Of a DNA stretch of 64,000 nt, positions 34,246 to 43,352 are shown piece by piece. Source of the DNA: Alpinimonas psychrophila (lineage in GTDB: Bacteria; Actinomycetota; Actinomycetes; Actinomycetales; Microbacteriaceae). Both the position numbers and the translations under genes were made by a program. Under the pieces are notes generated by a model. It was not told the DNA's origin, did not search any database, and worked only from the letters and a program-made list of their open reading frames with translations. Numbering within the stretch: position 1 is the stretch's first letter; each line of letters starts with the position of its first letter. The stretch spans positions 1 to 64,000 of the forward strand of contig NZ_JACGWU010000008.1 in assembly GCF_014137865.1 (NCBI RefSeq), in the 5' to 3' direction.

Positions 34246-35400
34246 ATGACCTACAACCTCAGCGAAGAAGAGCAAATGCTCGTCGATACCGTGCGGGCCT
34301 TTATCGATCGAGACGTCAGGCCGACGGTTCGTGACGTTGAGCACGCCAATGAGTATCCCGAGGCGTGGATTGAGCAGATGAAGGACATCGGCATTTTCGG
34401 CCTGGCCGTTCCCGAAGAATATGACGGGATGCCTGTGTCGATGCCCTGCTACGTGCAGGTAACCGAGGAACTCGCGCGCGGCTGGATGAGTCTCGCCGGT
34501 GCGGCGGGCGGACATACCGTCGTCGCCAAACTTCTCACCATGTTTGGCACCGAAGAACAAAAGCAGCATTACCTCCCGCGCATGGCCACAGGAGAACTGC
34601 GGGCCACAATGGCCCTCACCGAGCCCGGCGGCGGCTCAGACCTGCAAGCCATTACGACCGTTGCGCGCGAAGACGGCGACGATCTCGTCATCAACGGATC
34701 GAAGACGTGGATCTCCAATGCCCGCCGTTCTGGGCTCATCGCCTTGTTGGCCAAGACAGACGCCAACGCGAAGCCCCGCCATTCTGGCATGTCTATTGTT
34801 CTTGTTGAGCACGGCCCGGGCCTCACGGTCTCCCGAGACCTTCCCAAGCTCGGCTACAAAGGCGTTGAGTCCTGTGAAATTGCTTTCGAAGATTACCGCA
34901 TCGCAAAAACAGCCATTCTCGGTGGCGTTGCGGGCAAGGGCTTCGTTCAGTTCATGAAGGGACTCGAGACAGGGCGCATTCAAGTCGCCGCCCGCTCTCT
35001 CGGAGTAGCTGCGGCAGCTCTTGAAGATTCGCTCGAATACGCCCAGCAACGCGAAACATTCGGCAAGCCCATCTGGAAGCACCAGTCCATTGGCAACTAC
35101 CTCGCCGAGATGGCCACCAAGCTTACGGCTGCCCGCCAGCTGACCCGGTTTGCTGCCGAGAAATATGAAAGTGGCGAACGCTGCGACATGGAAGCTGGCA
35201 TGGCCAAACTCTTTGCCTCTGAGGTCGCGATGGAGATTGCTTTGGATGCCGTTCGCATCCATGGTGGTTATGGTTACTCCACCGAGTACAACGTGGAACG
35301 TTATTTTCGCGATGCCCCGCTGATGATTGTCGGCGAAGGTACCAACGAAATTCAAAAGAACGTCATCGCCCAGCAACTCGTCGCTCGCGGCGGACTCTAA
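34246..35400 (+). CDS. Acyl-CoA dehydrogenase
   Basis: A 384-residue FAD-dependent acyl-CoA dehydrogenase. Landmarks are MALTEPGGGSDLQAITTVA near residues 125-143, the substrate-binding WISNA region, and the C-terminal IHGGYGYSTEYNVERYFRDAPLMIVGEGTNEIQKNVIA with the likely catalytic glutamate in the GEGTNEIQ segment. It would oxidise a short-chain acyl-CoA and pass electrons to the ETF encoded nearby. In this context a methylsuccinyl-CoA to mesaconyl-CoA step is attractive, but other short-chain acyl-CoAs fit equally well. I choose ATG 34246 with AAGGAAG upstream. An SSADH gene follows after 16 bases. Confidence 0.92.
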   Translation: MTYNLSEEEQMLVDTVRAFIDRDVRPTVRDVEHANEYPEAWIEQMKDIGIFGLAVPEEYDGMPVSMPCYVQVTEELARGWMSLAGAAGGHTVVAKLLTMFGTEEQKQHYLPRMATGELRATMALTEPGGGSDLQAITTVAREDGDDLVINGSKTWISNARRSGLIALLAKTDANAKPRHSGMSIVLVEHGPGLTVSRDLPKLGYKGVESCEIAFEDYRIAKTAILGGVAGKGFVQFMKGLETGRIQVAARSLGVAAAALEDSLEYAQQRETFGKPIWKHQSIGNYLAEMATKLTAARQLTRFAAEKYESGERCDMEAGMAKLFASEVAMEIALDAVRIHGGYGYSTEYNVERYFRDAPLMIVGEGTNEIQKNVIAQQLVARGGL

Positions 35401-35416
35401 ACCTCAAGGGAAAACA

Positions 35417-36895
35417 ATGTCGTATTTCACGCCCAACGCCGAGCTTCTGGCCCAGTCCAACACCGCCCTGGCGAGTGTCAATAAGACCCGCTTGCTGACC
35501 AGTTCGGCAACGCTTAACGTTTATGACCCTGCGACAGAAGAGGTCATCGCTTCGTTACCCGATCACAATGCCGTCAACGCCATCGAGGCCGTTGCCAAGG
35601 CCGACGCGGCGGGGAAGGCCTGGGCCAAGACCAGCCCCCGGCACCGCTCCGACGTGTTGCATGCCGTCTACGCCAAGCTGATCGAGAACAAAGACACCCT
35701 CGCGCTGGTCATTTCGCGCGAAATGGGAAAGCCACTGGCGGAGGCGTACGGCGAAGTTCAGTACTCGGCCGACTATGTGCGCTGGTTTGCTGAGGAGGCA
35801 CTACGCGCAAAGGGAAGCTACCGCGACTCTCCTTCGGGCGACGCCACGATCTTGGTGCGCAGCTCGCCTGTCGGCCTTGCCATTCTCATTGCCCCGTGGA
35901 ACTTCCCCATGGCTATGGCGACCCGCAAGATTGCCCCGGCGCTTGCCGCAGGTTGTGGCGCCGTCGTCAAGCCCGCCACTCTGACGCCTCTCACCACGGT
36001 CATCGTTCTGGATCTGATGATCCAGGCCGGCGTTCCCGAAGACCTCGTTCAGGTCATCACGACCACAAATGCCTCGGCCTTCAGCGAAGCCGTTCTCAAC
36101 GACGAGCGTGTGCGCAAGATTTCCTTCACCGGATCCACTCCGGTGGGCAGCACTCTGATGGGTCTCGCCGCGCGCAACATCGTCAAGAGTTCGATGGAGC
36201 TCGGTGGAAATGCCCCGCTCCTCGTCTTCGATGATGCCGATCTGGAGCGCGCCATCGAAGGTGCCATCTTGGCAAAGATGCGTAACGGCGGTCAGACCTG
36301 TGTCGCGGCCAACCGCATGTTCATTCAAGATGGCATTGCGGATGCCTTCATCGAAGGTTTCACGGAGCGCATGGCCGCCTTCAAACTGGGCAACGCCTTG
36401 AACTCCGAGGTAGACCTCGGGCCGGTCATCGACAAGCGTGCCGTCGACCGCCTCTCAGGCTTGGTGAATGACGCCGTTGCCAAGGGCGCCACGCTGCTCA
36501 CCGGCGGTTCGTCACCCGATCGCCCCGGTTTCTTCTTCGAGGCCACCGTGCTGGACAACGTTCCCGCCAACGCCGATATCGCAACAACAGAGATCTTCGG
36601 ACCCGTTGCGGCCATCACCCGCTTCAAGACCCAAGAAGAAGCTGTACACGGTGCCAACGACACTCAGTTCGGTTTGGCTGCGTTCGTCTTCACTGAGAAC
36701 TTGGATCGCGCCATCAACGTCTCTGAGGCGCTCGAGACGGGCATGGTCGGCATCAACAACGGCCTCCTCTCCAACATTGCGGCACCGTTCGGCGGCGTCA
36801 AGCAGTCGGGAACCGGTCGCGAGGGTGGAGCCGAAGGCCTCGAGGAATACCAGGAGCTTCGGTACTTCACCATGAAGCGTCGCGAGACCTTCTAG
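35417..36895 (+). CDS. gabD: NAD(P)-dependent succinic semialdehyde dehydrogenase-like aldehyde dehydrogenase
   Basis: A 492-residue aldehyde dehydrogenase. The catalytic elements are IAPWNFPMAMATRKIAPALAAG near residues 157-178, FTGSTPVGSTLMG near 235, ELGGNAPLLVFDDADL (general-base glutamate), and GGQTCVAANRMFIQDG with the nucleophilic cysteine near 293. The PLAEAYGEVQYSADYVRWFAEEA segment and the VKQSGTGREGGAEGLEEYQE ending match the SSADH (GabD) branch. It would turn succinic semialdehyde into succinate, the shared end product expected from GABA and from homoprotocatechuate catabolism. ATG 35417 has AAGGG upstream. Its end overlaps the convergent amidotransferase by 4 bases. Confidence 0.85.
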   Translation: MSYFTPNAELLAQSNTALASVNKTRLLTSSATLNVYDPATEEVIASLPDHNAVNAIEAVAKADAAGKAWAKTSPRHRSDVLHAVYAKLIENKDTLALVISREMGKPLAEAYGEVQYSADYVRWFAEEALRAKGSYRDSPSGDATILVRSSPVGLAILIAPWNFPMAMATRKIAPALAAGCGAVVKPATLTPLTTVIVLDLMIQAGVPEDLVQVITTTNASAFSEAVLNDERVRKISFTGSTPVGSTLMGLAARNIVKSSMELGGNAPLLVFDDADLERAIEGAILAKMRNGGQTCVAANRMFIQDGIADAFIEGFTERMAAFKLGNALNSEVDLGPVIDKRAVDRLSGLVNDAVAKGATLLTGGSSPDRPGFFFEATVLDNVPANADIATTEIFGPVAAITRFKTQEEAVHGANDTQFGLAAFVFTENLDRAINVSEALETGMVGINNGLLSNIAAPFGGVKQSGTGREGGAEGLEEYQELRYFTMKRRETF

Positions 36896-37608
36896 GAGGC
36901 GACGGGTTCGACCTTCATAAACCAGTCGAGAAGTTCACGGCCGTGAAGCTGAGCAGTCTTGCCGCTTTCTTGCCACTGGCGTCGAAACTCATCGGGGTCG
37001 AGCTTGCCAATAAGTTCGGCTCCGCCGACACGGAGCCACTCCGTCATGAGCTCGTCGGTGACTTCAGGATGAAATTGGACACCCAACGAGTTGCCGTCGC
37101 GAAAGACCTGCGGGGCGACGTCGCTCGCCGCGAGCACCTCAATGTGGGCGGGCAGCTCGACTTTGTCGTTGTGCCACGAGAACCATGGTCCGGCGGCAAC
37201 GGGACACGTTGGGTCGGCACTGAACTCAATCATTCCGGCCTCGAGGTGATCGGCCTTCACCGTTCGACCCCCGAGTACCTCGGCCAAAATCTGGGCGCCG
37301 AAGCAGATTCCCAGGTAGGGCATCCCTCGATCGCGAATTTGAGTGACATAGGCGACCTCTTCCTCTACCCAGTGACGCGTGTGTTCTGCGTAGGCGTGAG
37401 TGAACGAGCCGAACATGATGACCGAGTCCAGGTCATCCAGCGCGGGGAAGTTGGTGTTGGCCGCAAGAAAGCCGTCCTTGTTCACCGTTGCTTCGAGCAC
37501 CGTGTGGTGGCGAACATCGTGACCGAGTTCGGTCAGGTACGAGGCGACGTACCCATAGTCGGAGGCATCGGTCTGTTCGTGCGTGATGAGCAAAACATTC
37601 TTGGCCAC
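36892..37608 (-). CDS. Class I glutamine amidotransferase-fold hydrolase (gamma-glutamyl hydrolase candidate)
   Basis: A 238-residue stand-alone GATase domain. The triad is visible as LGICFGAQ (Cys102) and QFHPEV (His180, Glu182). It has no synthase domain, so it would hydrolyse a gamma-glutamyl bond, as PuuD-type enzymes do, rather than supply ammonia. It lies 36 bases downstream of a glutamine-synthetase-like ligase on the same strand, so ligase and hydrolase are probably one transcript: one adds glutamate to an amine, the other removes it later. Two further GATase-fold proteins occur at 45.7 and 48.8 kb. GMP-synthase-like annotation would be misleading. Confidence 0.82.
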   Translation of the reverse strand: MAKNVLLITHEQTDASDYGYVASYLTELGHDVRHHTVLEATVNKDGFLAANTNFPALDDLDSVIMFGSFTHAYAEHTRHWVEEEVAYVTQIRDRGMPYLGICFGAQILAEVLGGRTVKADHLEAGMIEFSADPTCPVAAGPWFSWHNDKVELPAHIEVLAASDVAPQVFRDGNSLGVQFHPEVTDELMTEWLRVGGAELIGKLDPDEFRRQWQESGKTAQLHGRELLDWFMKVEPVAS

Positions 37609-37644
37609 GAGGGGTCCTTTTGTTGGTGTTGGATGCTGCGGAAC

Positions 37645-38991
37645 TTAGATGACGTCGCGGTAGCGCTGCGTTTCCCAGTCGGTGACCCACGCGGCAAAGG
37701 ACGCGAGTTCGTTGGCCTGCATCACGGAGTAGGTGTCAACGAAGTCTTGCCCGAAGCACGTGACGTTCCAGGTGCTCGCGGTGAAGTTCTGCAATGCGGT
37801 ATCGAGAGACGGTGCCACACGAGTCAGGGACACATCAGCGTGGGGGTCTCCCGAAGACGCCTGCTGGAGCGGAAGGTCATTGAGAATGCCATCCAGACCC
37901 GCCTGCAGGTATCCCTGGGCCACGAGGTAGGGGTTGGCGTCGGCGGCGGCCCACCGAACTTCGAGGCGGGTGCCGGGGCCGGCATCCGTTATGCAACGAA
38001 CACCAACGAGACGGTTATCGAGGCCCCAACACACTTGCGTGGGGGAGAAGGAGTAATCAACAATGCGCTTGTAGTCGTTGATCGTTGGCAATGCGATGAG
38101 CTGGAGGTCGAGGTGATGTGCCATGACCCCGCTCAGGTAGCGGCGCATCAAATCGGAATGCACGGGATGATCGGAGGAGTCTTTGGCCGCAAACAAGTTC
38201 TTGCCGTTGCCGTCGGTGATGCTTTGGTGAACGTGCATTCCGGATCCGGCGCCACCGTTGATGGGCTTGGCCATGAATGTTGCATTCAGTCCGTGCTGCC
38301 GGGCAACACGACGCACAATGTGGCGAAACAGGATGGTGTTGTCGAGCATTGCGAGGGCTCGGTCATACTTCAGGTTGATTTCAACCTGAGAGGGTCCGTA
38401 TTCGACATTGCTGGCTTCGACTTCAATCCCCGAGTCCGTCAAGGCTTTACGGATTCCACCAATGACGGCCTCGAGTTCATCGGCGCGATCCATCGAGTAG
38501 CAGAAGGACTTGTCAGAAATGGGAGTCCAATCTTCATCGAAGAGGTGGAACTCCAGTTCGGTCGCCAAATTGATCTCATAGCCCAGCTGGCGATACTGAG
38601 CAATGGTCTTCTTAACCATGCCGCGGCCGTCGAGCGCAATGGGCTCACCGGAGTGGCCGTCGGTCATATCGCACATGACCGTGGCCATGCCTTCACTCCA
38701 ACCCGCGAGGCGGAAGGACTGCAGGTCGGGAACGGCCTTCATATCGGGAAATTCACTGTCGAGTTCGGCCCAGGGGGTGGGCTCGATGTCGCTGCGAAAG
38801 TTCCACGAGAAAGCTACGGCGGCAATGGAGAAGCCCGCACCGGAGAGAAATTGCGCCACGGGGAGACGCTTTCCACGGGGGATTCCCCAAGTATCGGTGA
38901 ACAAACATTCAACTGTGTGGATGTTGTTGTCCGCGATGATTTTGGCGCAGTCAGCCATCGTTTGGGGGGCCGCAGTGGTGTGGGATGCCAT
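37645..38991 (-). CDS. Glutamine-synthetase-like gamma-glutamyl-amine ligase (first copy)
   Basis: A 448-residue member of the glutamine synthetase family. The beta-Grasp N-terminus has VECLFTDTWGIPRGKRLPVAQFL, and the catalytic domain has NLATELEFHLFDED (metal glutamates), NVEYGPSQVEINLKYDRAL, NGGAGSGMHVHQSI and TRLEVRWAAADANPYLVAQGYLQAGLDGI. It is shorter than GlnA (about 470) and lacks the typical adenylylation loop, as in PuuA, GlnA3/GlnA4 and IpuC enzymes that ligate glutamate to amines. The amine is unknown (putrescine, ethanolamine, or an aromatic amine). It is divergent from an alcohol/aldehyde dehydrogenase pair and upstream of a GATase hydrolase. Confidence 0.85.
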   Translation of the reverse strand: MASHTTAAPQTMADCAKIIADNNIHTVECLFTDTWGIPRGKRLPVAQFLSGAGFSIAAVAFSWNFRSDIEPTPWAELDSEFPDMKAVPDLQSFRLAGWSEGMATVMCDMTDGHSGEPIALDGRGMVKKTIAQYRQLGYEINLATELEFHLFDEDWTPISDKSFCYSMDRADELEAVIGGIRKALTDSGIEVEASNVEYGPSQVEINLKYDRALAMLDNTILFRHIVRRVARQHGLNATFMAKPINGGAGSGMHVHQSITDGNGKNLFAAKDSSDHPVHSDLMRRYLSGVMAHHLDLQLIALPTINDYKRIVDYSFSPTQVCWGLDNRLVGVRCITDAGPGTRLEVRWAAADANPYLVAQGYLQAGLDGILNDLPLQQASSGDPHADVSLTRVAPSLDTALQNFTASTWNVTCFGQDFVDTYSVMQANELASFAAWVTDWETQRYRDVI

Positions 38992-39104
38992 GGTTCCTCA
39001 TCTTTGAGTGTGTAATCCATCAATCGGATATACAATATTTTATAACTGTAACCGAGGGTTACACGTCCGGCAACTCTTCCGGCAAGTCTCATTGTGGAGG
39101 TCTC

Positions 39105-40088
39105 GTGAAATCCGTCGTCTTGGTGGAAGCCAATCAGCCCCTTGTCGTTCAGGAGCGAGAAATTCCCGTGGCGCGCACGCCGGAGGAAGAGATCATCGAG
39201 GTCATCGCCTGTGGCGTTTGTCACTCTGATCTTCACGTAGCCGATGGCCACTTCGGTGGTCCCTTGCCGCTCGTGTTGGGCCACGAAGTTGTCGGCGAGC
39301 ACGCTGAGCTGGGCAGGGTTTTGCTCTACGCGCCCTGGGGCTGCCGCAGGAGCGACTGCCGTCAGTGCAACGCGGGCCTCGAGATGATCTGTGCCAACAG
39401 TCACGAAGCGGGCGTCGTCGACGATGGCGGTTACAGCGAGTACATGCGCGTTCCTAACCGGGACTATTTGATCCCCATTGGTGACCTTGATCCCGTAACC
39501 ACGGCGCCGCTGGCGTGTGGTGGACTCACTGCTTTCCGCGCAGTGAAGCGAACTCTCCCTCACCTGCAGGTCCCTGGGGCCAAGGCCGTCATTATTGGCG
39601 CCGGTGGTCTCGGGCAGTTCGCCATTCAGTTCATCAAGAAGCTGGCCAACGTAGAGCTCACCGTTCTCGACATGTCGGATGACAAGCTGGCGGCGGCGCT
39701 GGAGCTTGGCGCGGACCACGCCGTGAAGGTCCTGCCCGCGGGCGAGAAGTATGACGCCATTATTGACTTCGTGGGAGCAAAGCCCACGATGGAGGCCGCG
39801 GCTGGTGCCGTCGGTCGCCAGGGAATTGTTGTTGTCGTCGGCCTTGCCGGCGGACGCCTCGAGTTCGGCGTCGGGGTCATTCCCAGCGAAGCGGTCGTGA
39901 CGACCAGCATTTGGGGCAGCCTAGACGAGCTCAAGGAACTTCTGGAGTTTGTGCGAACGCGCGGCCTCCAGCACCTCGTCGAGACGATGCCCCTTGAGAA
40001 AGCACAAGAGGCGCTCGATCGCCTTCGCCGCGGCGACATCCGTGGACGAGTGGTACTCACCACAACTTCCCCTGACAGGATCGGTTGA
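39105..40088 (+). CDS. Zinc-dependent alcohol dehydrogenase (medium-chain)
   Basis: A 327-residue medium-chain dehydrogenase. The zinc ligands are in ACGVCHSDLHVADGHFG (near residues 35-51) and VLGHEVVGEHAEL, with a cysteine cluster WGCRRSDCRQCNAGLEMIC for the structural zinc. The nucleotide motif is IIGAGGLGQFAIQFIKKLANVELTVLD near 165-191. It is somewhat short at the C-terminus for the family. GTG 39105 is preceded by GGAGG. The downstream aldehyde dehydrogenase begins within or just after its stop, so alcohol-to-aldehyde-to-acid oxidation of one substrate is likely, for example an alcohol released from a gamma-glutamylated amino alcohol. Confidence 0.87.
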   Translation: MKSVVLVEANQPLVVQEREIPVARTPEEEIIEVIACGVCHSDLHVADGHFGGPLPLVLGHEVVGEHAELGRVLLYAPWGCRRSDCRQCNAGLEMICANSHEAGVVDDGGYSEYMRVPNRDYLIPIGDLDPVTTAPLACGGLTAFRAVKRTLPHLQVPGAKAVIIGAGGLGQFAIQFIKKLANVELTVLDMSDDKLAAALELGADHAVKVLPAGEKYDAIIDFVGAKPTMEAAAGAVGRQGIVVVVGLAGGRLEFGVGVIPSEAVVTTSIWGSLDELKELLEFVRTRGLQHLVETMPLEKAQEALDRLRRGDIRGRVVLTTTSPDRIG

Positions 40089-40096
40089 CCCACACC

Positions 40097-41605
40097 ATGA
40101 ATATGCCCGTTAAAACCGTTCAGGAATGGACGAAGTACTCCACAACCATTTCGTGGCCGAAAGCCATGATCATTGACGGAAAGCCTCGGGCTGCCCGTGA
40201 TGATTCTTACGTCGCTCTCGTTACGCCGCGAGACGGCAGTACCGTCACTCAGGTGCCATATGCCTCGGCGACAGACATGGACGATGCAGTGGCGGCGGCT
40301 CGTCGGGCGTTCGATGACGGTCCCTGGCCGCGCATGGCACCCAAAGAGCGCAAGGAGCTGCTCCTGGCGTGGGTTGCGCTCATGGAGCTTAACCGCACTG
40401 AATTGGCAATGATGCTGAGCATTGAGATGGGCAAACCCATCTCCGATGCCTGGGGAATCGAACTTCGCGCCCTCATAAACACCTATAAGTGGTACGCAGA
40501 AATTGCTGACAAAGAACTCGATGAGATCTCCAACGTGGGTGGCGACGACCTTGCCCTGATTACGCGCGAGCCCGTCGGTGTCGTTGCCGTGGTTACCCCC
40601 TGGAACTTTCCCCTCACGCTCTCCGCGTGGAAGATTGCTCCCGCGCTCGCCGTGGGATGCACCGTCGTGCATAAGCCCGCCGATCTGACACCACTGACGG
40701 CCGTTCGCATCGCCGAACTGGCACTCGAAGCCGGAATTCCTGCTGGCGTCTTCAACGTGCTGCCCGGCCGCGGATCCGTTATTGGTAAGGGTCTTGGCCT
40801 TCACCTCGGCGTTGATTCTCTGGCCTTCACTGGATCTACCGAGGTGGGTCGTGCGTACATGGAGTACGCCGCACAATCCAACCTCAAGCGCGTCTGGCTT
40901 GAGCTGGGTGGCAAGTCTGCGAATATCATCCTTCCGGATGCCCCAAACCTTCAAGAAGCCATCGACACCGCCGCGTGGGGAATCTTTTTCAACTCCGGCC
41001 AAATGTGCACGGCTCCCTCGCGCCTCATTCTGCACAAGGACATTGCCGAGGAAGTCATTGCCGGTGTCCTCGCCGCCTCACGTAATTTTCAGCCCGGTGA
41101 TCCCTTTGACCCGGACACTCAGATGGGACCACTCGCCTCGATGTCACGTCGCGGCGAGGTGCAAGCTCACGTTGACCGCGCTCTGGCCGATGGTTCCACG
41201 TTGGCCACTGGGGGTCACTCCGTTGATCTCGGTGCGCCCCTCACTGGCGGCGCCTATTACGAGCCCACGGTCTTCGTCGATGTGCACCCGGACTCCGCGC
41301 TAGCGCAGGAGGAAGTCTTTGGCCCCGTCCTGTCGGTGATCACTGTCGACAACGAGGATGAAGCTATCCGTGTTGCCAATAACTCCGATTACGGGCTGGC
41401 TGCGGGCCTCTGGGCAGGTAGCGTCTCGCGCGTTCACAAGCTTTCCCGCCAACTTCGCGCGGGAACGGTGTGGGTGAACTGCTACGAGGAGGGTGACCTC
41501 ACTGTGCCGTTCGGCGGCTTCAAGATGTCGGGTAACGGCCGGGACAAGTCACGTCACGCCCTGGACAAGTACACCGAGATGAAGACCACGTACATCAAGC
41601 TGTAG
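40097..41605 (+). CDS. Aldehyde dehydrogenase (PuuC/betaine-aldehyde-type)
   Basis: A 502-residue NAD(P)-dependent aldehyde dehydrogenase. VVTPWNFPLTLSAWKIAPALAVGC, FTGSTEVGRAYMEYAA, ELGGKSANIILPDAP and NSGQMCTAPSRLILHKD (catalytic cysteine) are intact, and the ending GGFKMSGNGRDKSRHALDKYTEMKTTYI matches PuuC-like enzymes acting on gamma-glutamyl-aminobutyraldehyde or omega-amino aldehydes. The start is uncertain: ATG 40097 or a TTG at 40085 that overlaps the dehydrogenase stop. It forms one unit with the upstream alcohol dehydrogenase and ends at a bidirectional terminator. Confidence 0.87.
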   Translation: MNMPVKTVQEWTKYSTTISWPKAMIIDGKPRAARDDSYVALVTPRDGSTVTQVPYASATDMDDAVAAARRAFDDGPWPRMAPKERKELLLAWVALMELNRTELAMMLSIEMGKPISDAWGIELRALINTYKWYAEIADKELDEISNVGGDDLALITREPVGVVAVVTPWNFPLTLSAWKIAPALAVGCTVVHKPADLTPLTAVRIAELALEAGIPAGVFNVLPGRGSVIGKGLGLHLGVDSLAFTGSTEVGRAYMEYAAQSNLKRVWLELGGKSANIILPDAPNLQEAIDTAAWGIFFNSGQMCTAPSRLILHKDIAEEVIAGVLAASRNFQPGDPFDPDTQMGPLASMSRRGEVQAHVDRALADGSTLATGGHSVDLGAPLTGGAYYEPTVFVDVHPDSALAQEEVFGPVLSVITVDNEDEAIRVANNSDYGLAAGLWAGSVSRVHKLSRQLRAGTVWVNCYEEGDLTVPFGGFKMSGNGRDKSRHALDKYTEMKTTYIKL

Positions 41606-41621
41606 AACGCATCCTTCTCCA

Positions 41622-41657
41622 AAAAACGCCCAGCCTCTCAAGAGGCCGAGCGTTTTT
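41622..41657. terminator. Bidirectional rho-independent terminator
   Basis: A stem built from AAAAACGC...GCCTCT (41622-41638) and AGAGGC...GCGTTTTT (41641-41657) has a 2-base loop, one short internal bulge and A/T runs on both sides. It lies between the convergent aldehyde dehydrogenase and permease genes. Confidence 0.85.
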
Positions 41658-41671
41658 GGTAACTGTCTGCT

Positions 41672-43183
41672 CTAGGAAAGAATGTCTTCCGTGAGCGAGG
41701 CATTTTCCTTCTTGTTGACGACGCCCACGATGAGGCCGACGAGGAAAATCACAAAGGGGAGAAGAACAAGAACCCACCCGAGTGGGTTCATCTGAAACTC
41801 GCTGTCCGGAAGCGAAGGGTCGACACCGTCTGCAGAGGTTCCTGCCAGAAGGTTGAACCTCGCAATGAGCAGGTAGACAGCCAAGGCCATGCCCAAGACG
41901 GCCAGGGCTGGGGCAATCTTGCCTTGCCACACATTGGCGCCTTCGTTCTTGATGAAGTAGACGATGACGGCAACGCTCACGAGAATCTCGACGAGCACGA
42001 TGGCAAGAACCGAAACCGAGCTCAACCAGTAGAACAGGTTCAGTACGGGGTCAAGTTTGAAGATTGCAAAGATTGCAATGACCACGATGGCGATGACGGA
42101 GGTCAGGGTGACTCCCATCCAGGGGGCTCCACGACGGTTGGTCTTTGCGAGGCGAGCGGGAAGCACGCCACCACGACCCATTGCGAAGAAGTATCGCGAC
42201 GTGGCGTTCTGGAAGGCGAGAAGGCCAGCGAAGAGGCTCGTGAGAACCAACCAGCTCATCAGCTGAGCCATCCAGGGGCCGACGAATTCGGTGGCGAGAG
42301 AGAACAGCACTGCTGCAGGGTTTGCAAGCGGGCTTCCGTCTACAGTCGAACGAGCCAGAATCTGGTCGACAACGGCGGAGGATCCCATTCCGCTCATCAT
42401 GGCAAAGGTGACAATCGTGAAGAGCCCGGCAATGATGCCGATGGCCCAGTAGGTTGCGCGACGCACGGTCTTCTTCGGGTTAACCGATTCTTCACCGTAG
42501 ATGGCCGTCGATTCGAAGCCGATGAAGGAGGCGAAGGCGAAGGTGATGGCGATGCCGGCGGTGCCGGCAAAACCACCAGCAAAGACGTTGGCAGGGGAGA
42601 AAGAAGCCTCAAAGTTGAGGCCCTCAGGGAGATTGGTGCTGAAAAGAATGGCAGCGGCCACCACGAGCATGGAGAGAACTTCAAGACCGGTGAGGACTCC
42701 TAAGATCTTCGCGCCGATATCAACGCTGAGGAGCGAAAGAACCGTGACACCAATCCAACCGAGAGCACACCATATGTACCAGGGGATGCTGACACCGAGG
42801 GCACCAAAGGTGAGCTCCATCATCGCACCGAAGAAGCCGTAAATCGCCAGCTGCACCGTGATGTAGGCGAGAATTGAAACAAATGCTGAACCAACACCGA
42901 CGTTGATTCCGAGACCCTTGCCGACGTAGGCAAAGAATGCGCCAGCGTTGGTGACCTGGTGACTCATGGCGGTAAAACCAACGCTAAAGAGAAGCAGGAT
43001 GAGGCCGACGAAGACGTAGGCGCCAGGAACGGCGGCGCCGTTGCCGAGAACGCCGGCTACAGGAACAACGCCGGTCATACCCGCCATTGGCGCGGAAGCC
43101 GCGACGACGAAGAACACGATTCCCGCTACGCCAAGGCGGCCTTTGCGAAGGGAGCTGCGCTCAGTTTTCTGAGTGGTGGACAT
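41672..43183 (-). CDS. APC superfamily amine/amino-acid permease
   Basis: A 503-residue transporter with about 12-14 helices. The N-terminal GVAGIVFFVVAASAPMAGMTGVVPV and the helix-6 region FASFIGFESTAIYGEESVNPKKTVRRATYW near 225-254 are typical of the APC superfamily; this branch often carries polyamines, ethanolamine or amino acids. It lies in the middle of the gamma-glutamylation gene set and probably imports the amine substrate. Upstream (43214-43234) is one of five copies of the shared ATCGTT/ACGAAT operator pattern. A convergent terminator separates it from the aldehyde dehydrogenase. Confidence 0.88.
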   Translation of the reverse strand: MSTTQKTERSSLRKGRLGVAGIVFFVVAASAPMAGMTGVVPVAGVLGNGAAVPGAYVFVGLILLLFSVGFTAMSHQVTNAGAFFAYVGKGLGINVGVGSAFVSILAYITVQLAIYGFFGAMMELTFGALGVSIPWYIWCALGWIGVTVLSLLSVDIGAKILGVLTGLEVLSMLVVAAAILFSTNLPEGLNFEASFSPANVFAGGFAGTAGIAITFAFASFIGFESTAIYGEESVNPKKTVRRATYWAIGIIAGLFTIVTFAMMSGMGSSAVVDQILARSTVDGSPLANPAAVLFSLATEFVGPWMAQLMSWLVLTSLFAGLLAFQNATSRYFFAMGRGGVLPARLAKTNRRGAPWMGVTLTSVIAIVVIAIFAIFKLDPVLNLFYWLSSVSVLAIVLVEILVSVAVIVYFIKNEGANVWQGKIAPALAVLGMALAVYLLIARFNLLAGTSADGVDPSLPDSEFQMNPLGWVLVLLPFVIFLVGLIVGVVNKKENASLTEDILS

Positions 43184-43213
43184 GGGGTGATCTCCTCATT
43201 GAGTTCTAAAAAA

Positions 43214-43234
43214 ATCGTTCGGATAAAAACGAAT
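43214..43234. promoter_or_regulatory. Shared operator copy, permease promoter (8-nt spacer)
   Basis: ATCGTTC, eight bases, ACGAAT, located 31 bases upstream of the permease start. It matches the copy in front of the second ligase (45627-45647) in both half-sites and spacing. The pattern fits RTYRTTM-N(4/8)-ACRAAY. Confidence 0.5.
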
Positions 43235-43320
43235 ACCTAACAGTGGCAACAGAACTGACTTACGTCAAGCTCACCATACCGATATTAGATAGAAAATATT
43301 GAATATTCTAATCATAGTTT

Positions 43321-43337
43321 GTTTGTACCCGAATGAC
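43321..43337. promoter_or_regulatory. Shared operator copy, acetoacetate-decarboxylase-family promoter (4-nt spacer)
   Basis: Read on the minus strand: GTCATTC, GGGT, ACAAAC. Its spacer GGGT is identical to that of the P450 copy at 48159-48175. It lies 16 bases upstream of the ATG, and just upstream of it an AT-rich inverted repeat (AATATT-G-AATATT) occurs near 43298-43310. Confidence 0.5.
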
Positions 43338-43352
43338 CTATATTGTGGACGC

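Noticed and set aside
36943-39015. 690-codon plus-strand frame opposite the amidotransferase and first ligase
   Set aside because: Antisense shadow of two well-supported minus-strand genes; no family features of its own.
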